Shown: positions 1-7,979 of the stretch, piece after piece
Layout of the letters: every line of letters begins with the position of its first letter
Numbering within the stretch: the first letter of the stretch is position 1
From: Bacillota bacterium
GTDB taxonomy: Bacteria > Bacillota > Clostridia > Clostridiales > Clostridiaceae
DNA: 30,760 nucleotides
Assembly: GCA_023427705.1 (NCBI GenBank)
Contig: JAEZAL010000302.1
Location: 1-30,760, forward strand
Direction of reading: 5' to 3'
Made by a program: the position numbers and the translations under genes
Notes under the pieces: generated by a model
What the model was told of the DNA's origin: nothing
The model's input: only the letters and a program-made list of their open reading frames with translations
Databases searched by the model: none

Positions 1-584
1 AAGAGCTAGGAATAAGGACAGCTGCTTTTGTTAATTCTCAATCTGCAAGTTTTGGACCTTGGCCAGTATCAGAAGGATTGTGTACATTAGAGATGCACAG
101 GGATTTACCTATAGATGTACAAGCAAAACATTTATTTGCAACAGGGCTAATAGATGATGTAATTATTGCAAATGCCTTTGCATCAGAAAAAGAGCTTCAA
201 TTACTAAGTAATTTAAATAAGGAAATGCTAGAATTTAAAGTTGAATTAATTGACGATATAAGAGATTTAGACAAAAAAATAGTTTTAGAAGAATTCCATT
301 TTAATAGAGGGGATGCTTCAGAATATATGGCTAGAAGCACTCAAAGTAGAGTGAAATATAAAGGGAAAAGTTTCCCACCATATAATGTAGTAGATATAAA
401 AAGAGGGGATATATTAATTGATACAGATTTATATACTAGATATGCAGGTGAGTTACAGCTTGCTTTAAAGGATATGAAGAATACTGGTAAAACAAATGTA
501 GTTGGTAAGGTTGTTAATGAAGAAATATTCTTATTAGACTATATTAAGCCGTGGAGTAAATTTTCATTTAAACTTAAAAAATAA
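1..584 (+). CDS. MupG/DUF871 family protein, C-terminal part (5' truncated by window)
   Basis: The open frame enters from the window edge (first full codon at position 3) and ends at TAA 582-584, so this is the 3' part of a longer gene. A TTG at 78 is an internal codon, not a start: the upstream frame reads on as coherent protein with a GPWPVSEGLCTLEMHR stretch. An EGLxTLExHR pattern followed by a 'DDV' strand is typical of the DUF871 TIM-barrel family, which includes the 6-phospho-N-acetylmuramidase MupG of peptidoglycan recycling. The C-terminal ~120 residues would be the cyclophilin-like domain. Family assignment is from motif recall; the substrate is inferred. A PTS permease or MurQ upstream would support the recycling role but lies outside the window. 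Confidence 0.72.
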   Translation, partial: ELGIRTAAFVNSQSASFGPWPVSEGLCTLEMHRDLPIDVQAKHLFATGLIDDVIIANAFASEKELQLLSNLNKEMLEFKVELIDDIRDLDKKIVLEEFHFNRGDASEYMARSTQSRVKYKGKSFPPYNVVDIKRGDILIDTDLYTRYAGELQLALKDMKNTGKTNVVGKVVNEEIFLLDYIKPWSKFSFKLKK

Positions 585-596
585 AAAAATAAATCC

Positions 597-637
597 ATAG
601 TAAAGGTTCTTGAATTATAAATTTACTATTACTTTAT
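597..637 (+). terminator. Possible weak terminator after the MupG-like gene
   Basis: ATAGTAAA (597-604) can pair with TTTACTAT (622-629) around a long loop, followed by a T-rich but interrupted tract. It is AU-rich and weak. The remaining gap to 724 shows no other structure I can defend. Confidence 0.3.
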
Positions 638-723
638 CTATTTAAAGGTATTAAGCAAAAGTATAAATATTTTATATAAATATGGGAAAATTATTAATGA
701 TTAAAATTTAGGAGGAGTTTGAT

Positions 724-1302
724 ATGAAATTTAAATCATTAATAATAGCTTTATCTATGGTAACTTTATTATTTGTGGGTTGTAGTAGAAATAATATGGA
801 AGATACTGCACCAAATGCTACAGAGGATGATAAATATGGAACTGATAGTAATGGCGGAACTGTTGATACTGTAACATCTCCATCTAGAGCAACAGATGAG
901 GCAAATTTAATAAAAGCTGTTAACGAAAGTTGGATAGTAATATTAGAAAATGATATAACAACTTCTAGAGAAATAGTTTTAGAATCAGGGTTTCAAAAAC
1001 CTGATTATGATAATCCAAATAAAATGGTTGATACTCCAAGAGTACTTGCTTTATATATGACAAATGAAGATAAGCAAAAAGTTGCGGATTATACTTTAAC
1101 AGTACCTAAATTAATTATTAAAGATGAAAATACTAAAATTGAAGGTGGTACTATAAAAGGAGATGTCTATATAGAAGCAAAGGAAGTAAAAGTAGAAGGA
1201 ACAACAATTGATGGAAATGTATATTTTAATAATGAAGAAGAAAAAAATACATTCCATATAGATGAGTCTTCAAAGATTACAGGAACTATGGAAGTTAAAT
1301 AA
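724..1302 (+). CDS. Putative lipoprotein with beta-helix-like C-terminal region
   Basis: 192 residues with an ideal RBS (AGGAGG about 6 nt upstream). The N-terminus has Lys residues, a hydrophobic stretch and the lipobox LFVGC, with Cys20 as the predicted lipidated residue. It is therefore probably anchored on the outer face of the membrane. Residues ~21-55 are low-complexity, Asn/Asp/Thr-rich and likely a flexible linker. From about residue 135 the sequence alternates valine/isoleucine strands with Gly turns (EGGTIKGDVYIE, then EGTTIDGNVYFN), the look of right-handed beta-helix or bactofilin-like coils. I do not recognise a functional family. It is monocistronic, ending at a hairpin terminator that faces the convergent coiled-coil gene. 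Lipoprotein call is firm; the role is unknown. Confidence 0.8.
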   Translation: MKFKSLIIALSMVTLLFVGCSRNNMEDTAPNATEDDKYGTDSNGGTVDTVTSPSRATDEANLIKAVNESWIVILENDITTSREIVLESGFQKPDYDNPNKMVDTPRVLALYMTNEDKQKVADYTLTVPKLIIKDENTKIEGGTIKGDVYIEAKEVKVEGTTIDGNVYFNNEEEKNTFHIDESSKITGTMEVK

Positions 1303-1309
1303 AGTAATT

Positions 1310-1331
1310 AGGAGCTTTTAAGCTCCTTTTT
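1310..1331 (+). terminator. Rho-independent terminator after the lipoprotein gene
   Basis: AGGAGCTT (1310-1317) pairs with AAGCTCCT (1320-1327), followed by TTTT. Good stem and a short U-tract directly after the stop codon. Confidence 0.75.
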
Positions 1332-1340
1332 AGTTTATGT

Positions 1341-1380
1341 AAAAGATTATAGGACTGAAATGATAAATAACAGTCCTACT
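1341..1380 (-). terminator. Possible minus-strand terminator of the coiled-coil gene
   Basis: AGGACTG (1351-1357) pairs with CAGTCCT (1371-1377). Read on the minus strand the hairpin abuts the stop codon and is followed by ATAATCTTTT, an imperfect U-tract. Confidence 0.45.
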
Positions 1381-1783
1381 AAATTTTCCAATGCTCTTTA
1401 AATTTTAAGACTTCTTTTAAACTTTTAGCTGCCATTTGCTGAGTTAAAATTATTTCATCTTCTATATCAGTAAGCCTTTTTCCTAAAACTTGATCTAAAA
1501 TATTTAAGTCTTCTTCTATTTTATCTATATTAGAAAATTTATTGGAAACAATATTTAAAGCACGGGTCACATCTCTCTTAAATTTTTCTTGATCAGATTT
1601 CATTATATTAACTTCAGCTTGTAATAATGTTAAGTTTTTGTTAGTACTTAAAATTATATTTTTCATTTGATTAAGAATTTTAGGCAGTTGTTTCAACACT
1701 TCATTTGTTTCATATAGTGTAAGATAAGTATTATCATTAGGTTGAACTTTTTCATTATTTTCATTTATATTTTGCTCTTCCAT
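1379..1783 (-). CDS. Hypothetical coiled-coil protein
   Basis: 134 residues, start ATG (complement of 1781-1783), preceded on the minus strand by a GAGGTG Shine-Dalgarno. There is no signal peptide or membrane segment, so it is probably cytoplasmic. The first ~20 residues are Asn/Glu-rich and disordered. From about residue 25 to the end the protein is almost continuous predicted helix with heptad-like hydrophobic spacing (LKQLPKILNQMKNIIL, later IEEDLNILDQVLGKRL), suggesting a dimeric or trimeric coiled coil. No enzymatic motif is visible and I do not recognise the family. It is divergent from clpS and convergent with the lipoprotein gene, so it is its own transcription unit. Confidence 0.72.
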   Translation of the reverse strand: MEEQNINENNEKVQPNDNTYLTLYETNEVLKQLPKILNQMKNIILSTNKNLTLLQAEVNIMKSDQEKFKRDVTRALNIVSNKFSNIDKIEEDLNILDQVLGKRLTDIEDEIILTQQMAAKSLKEVLKFKEHWKI

Positions 1784-1865
1784 GACTTATCACCTCAATA
1801 TAGTATATGTTTTTAAATTTATTAGTTACATAAAAATATAATAATAGAATAATACTAATAGTATT

Positions 1866-1894
1866 TTGCAACTAGATTAAATATAATATATAAT
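1866..1894 (+). promoter_or_regulatory. Promoter of clpS-clpA
   Basis: -35 TTGCAA (1866-1871), 17-nt spacer, -10 TATAAT (1889-1894). Transcription would start near 1901, giving a ~55-nt leader. A 15-bp palindrome (1851-1865) abuts the -35. I see no CtsR-type heptad repeats. Confidence 0.75.
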
Positions 1895-1956
1895 GAATAT
1901 CAAATAAGAATATTTTTCTTCATTATATAATCAAAAGGAAAAATGGAGGAGTTATT

Positions 1957-2256
1957 TTGGAAACTAGTTCAAAAGTAATAGAAAAAGCTCATATTAAAGC
2001 TAAAGAGCCAAAAAAATATAAGGTTATTATGTATAACGATGATTTTACAACTATGGAATTTGTAGTTGCTATTTTAAATATTATTTTTAATAAAAGTTTT
2101 GAGGAAGCTAATAAAATTATGATGGAAGTTCACAAAGCTGGAAAGGGTATAGCAGGGGTATATACTTACGATATAGCTGTTACAAAGAGAAATAAAGCTA
2201 TTTCTATGGCAAGAGAAGAGGGATTTCCATTTAAACTTACAGTAGAGGAGGATTAA
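1957..2256 (+). CDS. clpS: ATP-dependent Clp protease adaptor ClpS
   Basis: 99 residues, close to the usual size. ClpS binds the ClpA N-domain and delivers substrates with destabilising N-terminal residues (N-end rule) for degradation by ClpAP. The signature is clear: a strand followed by the YNDDFTTMEFVV substrate-pocket motif (about residues 26-37), then the EVHKAGKGIAGVYTYDIA region and a C-terminal helix/strand. The start is TTG (1957-1959), fixed by GGAGGA at 1945-1950; no ATG/GTG is better placed. Its stop is separated from the clpA ATG by a single base, so the two are translationally coupled. Very confident. Confidence 0.95.
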   Translation: METSSKVIEKAHIKAKEPKKYKVIMYNDDFTTMEFVVAILNIIFNKSFEEANKIMMEVHKAGKGIAGVYTYDIAVTKRNKAISMAREEGFPFKLTVEED

Positions 2257-2257
2257 A

Positions 2258-4501
2258 ATGGATATAAGTAAAGTAGTAAGAGATATTTTGTTAAGAGCTT
2301 ATACTACAGCAAAAAATAATAAAAATGAATATGTTACACCTGAACATTTATTATTAAGTGCTTTAGAAGAGGATGCATTTAATAATATAATAATTAAATT
2401 AAACGGTAATGTTGATGAATTAAAAGAAGATTTAATTGATTATATTAATGAAAATTTAGATAAGTTAGAAGAAGATGGGGAGCCAGAAGAAAGTTTTGGA
2501 ATTAAAAATGTATTGATTGTTGCTACTCAACAAGCTGCTTTTAGCGAGAGAAACTATGTAGCTTTAGAACATGTTATTTCAGCAATTTATGCATTAAAGG
2601 ATAGTTATGCTGTTTATTATTTAGAAAAACAGGGAATAAGAAAAGAAGATTTATTATTTGAACTTTCTCATAATAAATCAGAAGAAGATGATTTAGCTAA
2701 AGATGCAATAAAAATAATTAGAGTTAATAAAGCAGAGGAAAATAAAGAAACTAAAAATAAGAGTATAGTAAATAGTTTTTGCACTAATTTAACTGAATTA
2801 GTTCAAGAAGAGGATAATTATCCTTTAGTGGGAAGAGAAGATATAATTAATAGAACAGTACAAATACTATGCAGAAGAACTAAAAATAATCCAGTTCATA
2901 TAGGTGAACCGGGAGTGGGGAAAACTGCAATTACGATGGGACTAGCTAGATTAATAAAAGAAGGTAAAGTGCCAGAAAAATTAAAAAATGCTGAAATATT
3001 TTCATTAGATATAGGAGCTATACTTGCTGGTACAAAGTATAGGGGAGATTTTGAAGAAAGAATAAAACAGATATTAGATGAAATAAAGGGTTATGAGAAT
3101 CCTATAGTTTATATTGATGAAATTCATAATATAGTTGGTGCTGGGGCTTTAAATGGAAGTTCCTTAGATGGTGGAAGTTTAATAAAAGGATATTTACTAG
3201 AAGGCAAGATTAGATTTATAGGGGCAACTACCTATGATGATTATAAAAAATACTTTGAAAAAGATAAAGCACTAGTAAGAAGGTTTCAAGTTGTAGAAGT
3301 TAAAGAAACATCTATAGAAGAAACTATTGATATTTTACAAGGAATTAAGGATGCTTTTGAAGATTATCATAAAGTAACTTATACTAGTGAAGCTTTAATA
3401 TCTGCTGTTAACTTAAGCTCAAAATATATTAATGATAGATTTTTACCTGATAAGGCTATTGATATTATTGATGAAGCTGGTGCTTTTGTAGATATAAATA
3501 GAGAAAAATATTCTAATGGTGTAGTTGATGAACTAGTGATTGAAGAAATTATTTCTAAAATATGTCATATACCAAAGCAAACAATTGAAAATACTGAAAT
3601 AAATTCATTAAAGATATTAGAACATGAACTTAAAACTAAAATATTTGGTCAAAATAAAGCTATAGAAGAGGTAACAAGATGTATTAAGATGTCAAGAGCT
3701 GGATTAAATGACGAAAATAAACCAGTTGCATCAATGTTATTTGTAGGACCAACTGGTGTTGGTAAAACTGAAATAGCTAAAGTTTTAGCAAAGACCTTAG
3801 GAATTGAATTAGTTAGATTTGATATGAGTGAATATGGAGAAAGACATGCGGCTTCTAAACTTATTGGATCTCCACCAGGGTATGTAGGCTATGACGAAGG
3901 TGGCCTTTTAACAGATACAATTAGAAAGAAACCAAATTGCGTTTTATTATTAGATGAAATAGAAAAAGCTCATCCGGATATATTAAGTGTTTTATTACAA
4001 GTTATGGATTATGCTACATTAACTGATAATAAAGGAAGAAAAGCTGACTTTAGAAATGCTATATTAATTATGACATCAAATGCTGGCGCTAGAGATATTG
4101 GTAAGAACTTAGTTGGATTTGCAAGGGGAACAATTAATAATGAAGCTATAAGTGATGAAGTTAAAAGAGCATTTACACCTGAGTTTAGAAATAGATTAGA
4201 TAAGGTAGTTGTATTTAATCAAGTAACTAAAGATATGGCAATAGATATAACTAATAAAGAATTAAATATGTTTAAAAATAAATTAAAAGAAAAGAATATA
4301 GATGTAAGTTTTACTGATAAAGTAATTAGTTTTATAAGTGAAAAAGGTTTATCAAGAGAATTTGGAGCAAGAGAAATAATTAGAGTTATAAATTCTGAAA
4401 TAAAACCTCTATTAGTAGATGAATTACTATTTGGCGATTTATCTAATGGTGGAAATTGTAAGGTAGATATAGAAGATAATAAGTTTAAACTTATTAAGTA
4501 A
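2258..4501 (+). CDS. clpA: ATP-dependent Clp protease ATP-binding subunit ClpA
   Basis: 747 residues, normal ClpA length. It is the AAA+ unfoldase that threads substrates into ClpP. In order: double Clp-N repeat (about 1-145), a Glu/Lys linker, AAA-1 with Walker A GEPGVGKT (216-223) and Walker B YIDEIH (285-290), no long ClpB-type middle coiled coil, then AAA-2 with Walker A GPTGVGKT (497-504), Walker B LLLDEIEKAH (563-572) and the C-terminal D2-small domain. The ClpP-docking loop position carries VGF (619-621), the counterpart of IGL/IGF in other Clp ATPases, so ClpP partnership is expected. clpP is not in the window. RBS AGAGGAGG lies at the end of clpS, and the two genes form one operon from the promoter at 1866. 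Confidence 0.95.
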   Translation: MDISKVVRDILLRAYTTAKNNKNEYVTPEHLLLSALEEDAFNNIIIKLNGNVDELKEDLIDYINENLDKLEEDGEPEESFGIKNVLIVATQQAAFSERNYVALEHVISAIYALKDSYAVYYLEKQGIRKEDLLFELSHNKSEEDDLAKDAIKIIRVNKAEENKETKNKSIVNSFCTNLTELVQEEDNYPLVGREDIINRTVQILCRRTKNNPVHIGEPGVGKTAITMGLARLIKEGKVPEKLKNAEIFSLDIGAILAGTKYRGDFEERIKQILDEIKGYENPIVYIDEIHNIVGAGALNGSSLDGGSLIKGYLLEGKIRFIGATTYDDYKKYFEKDKALVRRFQVVEVKETSIEETIDILQGIKDAFEDYHKVTYTSEALISAVNLSSKYINDRFLPDKAIDIIDEAGAFVDINREKYSNGVVDELVIEEIISKICHIPKQTIENTEINSLKILEHELKTKIFGQNKAIEEVTRCIKMSRAGLNDENKPVASMLFVGPTGVGKTEIAKVLAKTLGIELVRFDMSEYGERHAASKLIGSPPGYVGYDEGGLLTDTIRKKPNCVLLLDEIEKAHPDILSVLLQVMDYATLTDNKGRKADFRNAILIMTSNAGARDIGKNLVGFARGTINNEAISDEVKRAFTPEFRNRLDKVVVFNQVTKDMAIDITNKELNMFKNKLKEKNIDVSFTDKVISFISEKGLSREFGAREIIRVINSEIKPLLVDELLFGDLSNGGNCKVDIEDNKFKLIK

Positions 4502-4505
4502 AAGA

Positions 4506-4540
4506 TTAAGGAGTTGCCAAAGCAGCTCCTTAATTAAGAG
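4506..4540 (+). terminator. Hairpin after clpA
   Basis: TTAAGGAGTTG (4506-4516) pairs with CAGCTCCTTAA (4523-4533) over 11 bp including one G-U, loop CCAAAG. Strong stem but almost no U-tract follows, so termination may be partial or act as 3'-end protection. Confidence 0.55.
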
Positions 4541-4598
4541 TGTAGAATATACTTTTAAATATAATATAGGGTTAATATTATAAATGGAGGGGTTTAAT

Positions 4599-4937
4599 TT
4601 GTTATTTAATATATTATTACTATTATGGGGAGTAACAGAACTTATAATAGGTGGTGTTGTAGCTGTAAAAAAAGACTTATTAATATTAAAATCAATTATA
4701 AAAAGTTTTTCTTTTATAATTAGAGAATTTGATATTGAAGAATTACAAGATATAAAAATTTTTTCAAGATTAATTGGAGAAATTATTCTTGTTGAAGGTG
4801 CCGTATATATATTCCTATCTTCTGCAGCTATATACTTTAATATGAATATTATTATAGTAATTATTTTTATTTGTATTATTGAAGTATTATTTTTTAATAT
4901 AATTATGAGAGCAATACAAACTACAATAAAGAAATAA
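4599..4937 (+). CDS. Small hydrophobic membrane protein
   Basis: About 112 residues of unknown family. I choose the TTG at 4599, because the in-frame ATG at 4584 contains the Shine-Dalgarno itself (GGAGGGG, 4586-4592) and has none upstream; from 4599 the spacing is 6 nt. Three hydrophobic stretches are visible: the N-terminus (LFNILLLLWGVTELIIGGVV), a middle one (IILVEGAVYIFLSSAAIYF) and a C-terminal one (IIIVIIFICIIEVLFFNII), so it is probably a three-helix membrane protein. A short charged cytosolic segment (REFDIEELQDIK) lies between the first two. It sits 10 bp before the TPR gene and is probably cotranscribed with it. No function is assigned. Confidence 0.68.
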   Translation: MLFNILLLLWGVTELIIGGVVAVKKDLLILKSIIKSFSFIIREFDIEELQDIKIFSRLIGEIILVEGAVYIFLSSAAIYFNMNIIIVIIFICIIEVLFFNIIMRAIQTTIKK

Positions 4938-4947
4938 TGAGGTTAAA

Positions 4948-5877
4948 ATGTCAGATAAAAGATATATATTTGAAAATTATTTAAATATAGCAAGAAACTT
5001 TGTTAGTGAAAAGGAATATTCTAAAGCTCTAAAGTTTTATAATAAAGCATATAGATTTGAACAAGGAAAAAAAGATATAGAGCTTATTCTTGATATAGCA
5101 TTACTTTATGATAAACTTGGGTATAAAGCTGAAGCAGAAGAAAAGTATAGATCAGCTATTAATATAGATAAATCTGATGCTAGAGCATACTATGGATTAG
5201 GAGTTTTATATGATGAAGATGGATTTTTAGAAGAAGCTATAGAATATTACAAATTAGCCATAGAATTAGATGATAAATATGATAGGGCTTATTTCTTTTT
5301 AGCTAATGCATATGATGAGTTAAAGGATGTAAATAATGCTATTAAATATTATAATGAAGTTCTTAGTTTAGTACCTAATGATTTATGGGCTAATGCTAAT
5401 TTAGGCTGTATTTATGAAGAGTTAGGTAATTATGAAAAAGCTTTAGTATATATGAAGAAAGCCTTAGAAATAGAGCCAACTAATTTTAGAATTTTATTTA
5501 ATATGGGAGTATTACTTAAGAATTTAAACAGAGAAGATGAGGCAAAAGAGTTTTATTTTAAATCCATAAATGAAAACCCAGAGTATCCGTATAGTTATTT
5601 AAATTTAGCGGTTATATATAGAGAAAATAAAGACTTTAAGACTGCTATTGAAATTATAAGCAAAGGAATAGAGAATAACCCTAATACTAGTTTTTTATAT
5701 TATAATAGATGTTGTTTTTATACAAGTATAAACGAACTTCAACTTGCTTTTAAAGATTTAATGAAGAGTATTGCTATAAATAATGACTTTTTAGAATATA
5801 TGAAGAAAGATGAAGAATTACAAAAACTAAGAGAATTACAAGAATATAAAGATTATATTAATAGTAAGCTATGCTAA
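4948..5877 (+). CDS. Tetratricopeptide repeat protein
   Basis: 309 residues made almost entirely of TPR units of 34 residues. Clear examples are AYYGLGVLYDEDGFLEEAIE, AYFFLANAYDELKDVNNAIK, WANANLGCIYEELGNYEKAL, ILFNMGVLLKNLNREDEA and SYLNLAVIYRENKDFKTAI, each with the W/L-G/A-Y-A-P type pattern. About seven to eight repeats form a superhelical scaffold, probably cytoplasmic since no signal or membrane segment is present. The C-terminus resembles the short TPR-associated tail seen in clostridial TPR proteins. The ATG follows TGAGG with good spacing, 10 nt after the upstream membrane protein gene, so the two may work together. The partner is unknown. The stop codon lies inside the stem-loop of the terminator. 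Confidence 0.88.
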   Translation: MSDKRYIFENYLNIARNFVSEKEYSKALKFYNKAYRFEQGKKDIELILDIALLYDKLGYKAEAEEKYRSAINIDKSDARAYYGLGVLYDEDGFLEEAIEYYKLAIELDDKYDRAYFFLANAYDELKDVNNAIKYYNEVLSLVPNDLWANANLGCIYEELGNYEKALVYMKKALEIEPTNFRILFNMGVLLKNLNREDEAKEFYFKSINENPEYPYSYLNLAVIYRENKDFKTAIEIISKGIENNPNTSFLYYNRCCFYTSINELQLAFKDLMKSIAINNDFLEYMKKDEELQKLRELQEYKDYINSKLC

Positions 5878-5900
5878 TTTACATAGCTTACTATTTTTTT
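5861..5900 (+). terminator. Strong terminator overlapping the end of the TPR gene
   Basis: ATAGTAAGCTATG (5861-5873) pairs with CATAGCTTACTAT (5882-5894), a perfect 13-bp stem, followed by a run of seven T. The 5' arm is coding sequence. Confidence 0.92.
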
Positions 5901-6030
5901 CTTAATGTTAAAAATATAACATTTTTAGATATTAAAATTAATTTTTTTTATCTATAATAAATATTTATAGGGAATTTTTAAAATAAATTTAAATTATTTC
6001 ATAAAAATATCGTTAAAAATAGCACAAAAG

Positions 6031-6066
6031 TTGTGGTAACGCATTATTTGTGGTAATATGGTTGTG
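6031..6066 (+). promoter_or_regulatory. Promoter region of the rnf operon with repeated TTGTGGTAA
   Basis: TTGTGG (6031-6036), a 17-nt spacer and TAATAT (6054-6059) give a plausible sigma-A promoter with a weak -35. TTGTGGTAA occurs at 6031-6039 and exactly again at 6048-6056, so one copy covers the -35 and the next runs into the -10. A further TTGTG lies at 6062-6066. The rest of the 5901-6127 gap is AT-rich with nothing else I can support. Confidence 0.5.
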
Positions 6067-6127
6067 TTCGTCAATTTATACATGAAAATAATAAGTTTAT
6101 GTTAAAGCTAATAGAGGAGGTTTTATA

Positions 6128-7060
6128 GTGTTAAGTAATCTTTTTAACAATGTAAATGTTTCAAGTAAATTATTTACATTAAAGCAATCTAAATTATCAC
6201 AAACTTTAGTAGAGAAAATTAACTTAGATGAATTAACTGCTAAAGAAATTGATGAAAGTTTAAGCTTATATTACGAAAAAAATAGAGATAAAAAAGTAAT
6301 AGTTAAAGCATTTAGCTTTCAACCCAATTTAAATGGATATGGAATTATAGTAAATGAAAAAAAAGAAGAATTAAAGAAAGGTTTAGAAAAAATAAGTTCT
6401 TTAAATGAAGTTAAATTTGTAGTTGATAAAAAAGACAAAGTATTATTTGAAGAATTAAAATTATTTGGTGAAGTTATTAAAGTTCCAGTTATAACAGATT
6501 TGTATGATAACAAATTAATTAGCAAAGTTTATGGTGATAATAACAATGTTATCATATATGACATTGTAGATGTGATAAACCTTGGACAGGCTTTATTAGG
6601 AAAAGAAATAGAAAATTATATTACTGTTTATGGAAGTGCAGTTGAAGGAAATACGGTAATAACTATCAATGAAACTACAACATATAATGATGTTTTCCAA
6701 GCGTTAAATGGAAAAGAAGATAGTCTTATAAAAGTTGTAGACGGAGGAAGTTTAAATGGTACTCCAGTATATGATATGAATGCTAAAATAAATAAGGGTT
6801 CAAAGGGGTTATTATTTTTAACTGAAACAGATTTACCATCAAATGAAAAGTATAGCTGTATTAATTGCAGTAAATGCTTAAGAGTATGTCCAGAAGGTTT
6901 AAGTCCTGTAAAGCTTATGGAATTATCAATAAGAAATGAAAAAGAAGAGTTTATTAAATTTGGAGGAAACAAATGTATAGATTGTGGATTATGCAGCTTC
7001 GTTTGTCCTTCAAACATAGAAGTAGCACAAATAATAAAAACTTCAAAAGTATTTAACTAA
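6128..7060 (+). CDS. rnfC: RnfC-like subunit, short form
   Basis: 310 residues, against about 430-450 for usual clostridial RnfC. The GTG start is fixed by AGGAGG at 6114-6119, and rnfD to rnfB follow directly. The C-terminal half is recognisably RnfC: an SLBB-like strand region (about 164-200, ITVYGSAVEGNTV), a KGSKGLLFL segment and two CxxCxxCxxxCP [4Fe-4S] motifs (Cys 244/247/250/254 and 283/286/289/293). The N-terminal barrel-sandwich domain and the glycine-rich GGAGFP-type NADH/FMN binding stretch of canonical RnfC are not visible. The first ~160 residues look like a degenerate or reduced remnant of the 51-kDa-like fold. No frameshift or missing upstream frame explains the shortness. In a standard Rnf complex this subunit exchanges electrons with NAD(H); whether this one can is uncertain. 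Confidence 0.85.
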   Translation: MLSNLFNNVNVSSKLFTLKQSKLSQTLVEKINLDELTAKEIDESLSLYYEKNRDKKVIVKAFSFQPNLNGYGIIVNEKKEELKKGLEKISSLNEVKFVVDKKDKVLFEELKLFGEVIKVPVITDLYDNKLISKVYGDNNNVIIYDIVDVINLGQALLGKEIENYITVYGSAVEGNTVITINETTTYNDVFQALNGKEDSLIKVVDGGSLNGTPVYDMNAKINKGSKGLLFLTETDLPSNEKYSCINCSKCLRVCPEGLSPVKLMELSIRNEKEEFIKFGGNKCIDCGLCSFVCPSNIEVAQIIKTSKVFN

Positions 7061-7084
7061 AAAAACTGAATAGGAGTGAAAAGT

Positions 7085-7975
7085 GTGGAAAATAGAAATC
7101 TTAAAGTATCACCAGCACCTTATATAAAAAAAGGGCTTGAGATTAATAAGATAATGATTGACTTTATTATAGCATTACTACCAGCTATATTTGCAGGTAT
7201 TTATTTTTATAAGGTAGATGCAGCTATAATGTTAGTTACTACAGTATTAACTAGTATTATTGCAGAAGGACTTTGGAACAAATATGTTAAGAAAACTACA
7301 TTTTTAACTGATTTAAGCCCGATAGTTTCAGGTATAATCTTAGGATTAATAATGCCAACATATGTTCCATTATGGATACCAATTATAGGTTCAATTTTTG
7401 CAATAATTGTTGTAAAACAATTTTTTGGTGGATATGGACAAAACTTTATGAATCCAGCAGCAGCTACTAAGGCTTTTTTAATAACTTCATGGGCAGGAGT
7501 TATGGCAAAACCTGTAACAGATGCAACTTCTGCAGCATCAGGGGCAACAGAAGTAACGGTATCATTAGTAGATAAAATTATAGGACAAGCTTCAGGAAGT
7601 ATAGGGGAAGTATCTATTTTAGCTTTATGCTTAGGAGGACTTTACTTAGTACTTAGAGGAAGAATTAGTTTAAGAGGTCCAATTGCATTTATTTTATCAG
7701 CAATGATCATGTACAATATTTTTGGTAAAGATTTATTATTACCAGGTACATTCTTTATGGCAGCAATTTTTATGACTACTGATTATGGAACAACTCCAAT
7801 GACAAGAGTAGGACAATACATATTTGGAATAATTGCAGGTATCTGTGCCGCATTTATTGCAGTAAAAGGATTTAATCCTGAAGGCCCATATTATGCTATC
7901 ATAATTATGAATTTATGTACTCCTCTAATAGAATATTTAACTACTAAAAAAATTAAGGTGAAGAAGGAGGCTTAA
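7085..7975 (+). CDS. rnfD: Rnf complex subunit RnfD
   Basis: Membrane subunit of the Rnf ferredoxin:NAD oxidoreductase, related to NqrB. About 296 residues. The upstream in-frame GTG at 7076 overlaps the Shine-Dalgarno (TAGGAG, 7071-7076), so the GTG at 7085 is the better start. The SPAPYIKKG opening, many hydrophobic helices, and the motif SGAT near residue 152-155 are as expected. The Thr of SGAT is the usual covalent FMN site, attached by the flavin transferase ApbE. The NPAAATKAFL segment is also characteristic. It probably contributes to the ion channel of the complex. Spacing to rnfC is 24 bp and to rnfG 4 bp. Confidence 0.95.
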   Translation: MENRNLKVSPAPYIKKGLEINKIMIDFIIALLPAIFAGIYFYKVDAAIMLVTTVLTSIIAEGLWNKYVKKTTFLTDLSPIVSGIILGLIMPTYVPLWIPIIGSIFAIIVVKQFFGGYGQNFMNPAAATKAFLITSWAGVMAKPVTDATSAASGATEVTVSLVDKIIGQASGSIGEVSILALCLGGLYLVLRGRISLRGPIAFILSAMIMYNIFGKDLLLPGTFFMAAIFMTTDYGTTPMTRVGQYIFGIIAGICAAFIAVKGFNPEGPYYAIIIMNLCTPLIEYLTTKKIKVKKEA

Positions 7976-7979
7976 TAAT

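Noticed and set aside
6319..7017. Two minus-strand open frames inside rnfC
   Set aside because: They are antisense shadows of a confidently assigned gene, with no RBS and hydrophobic/Ser-Phe-rich translations typical of reverse frames.
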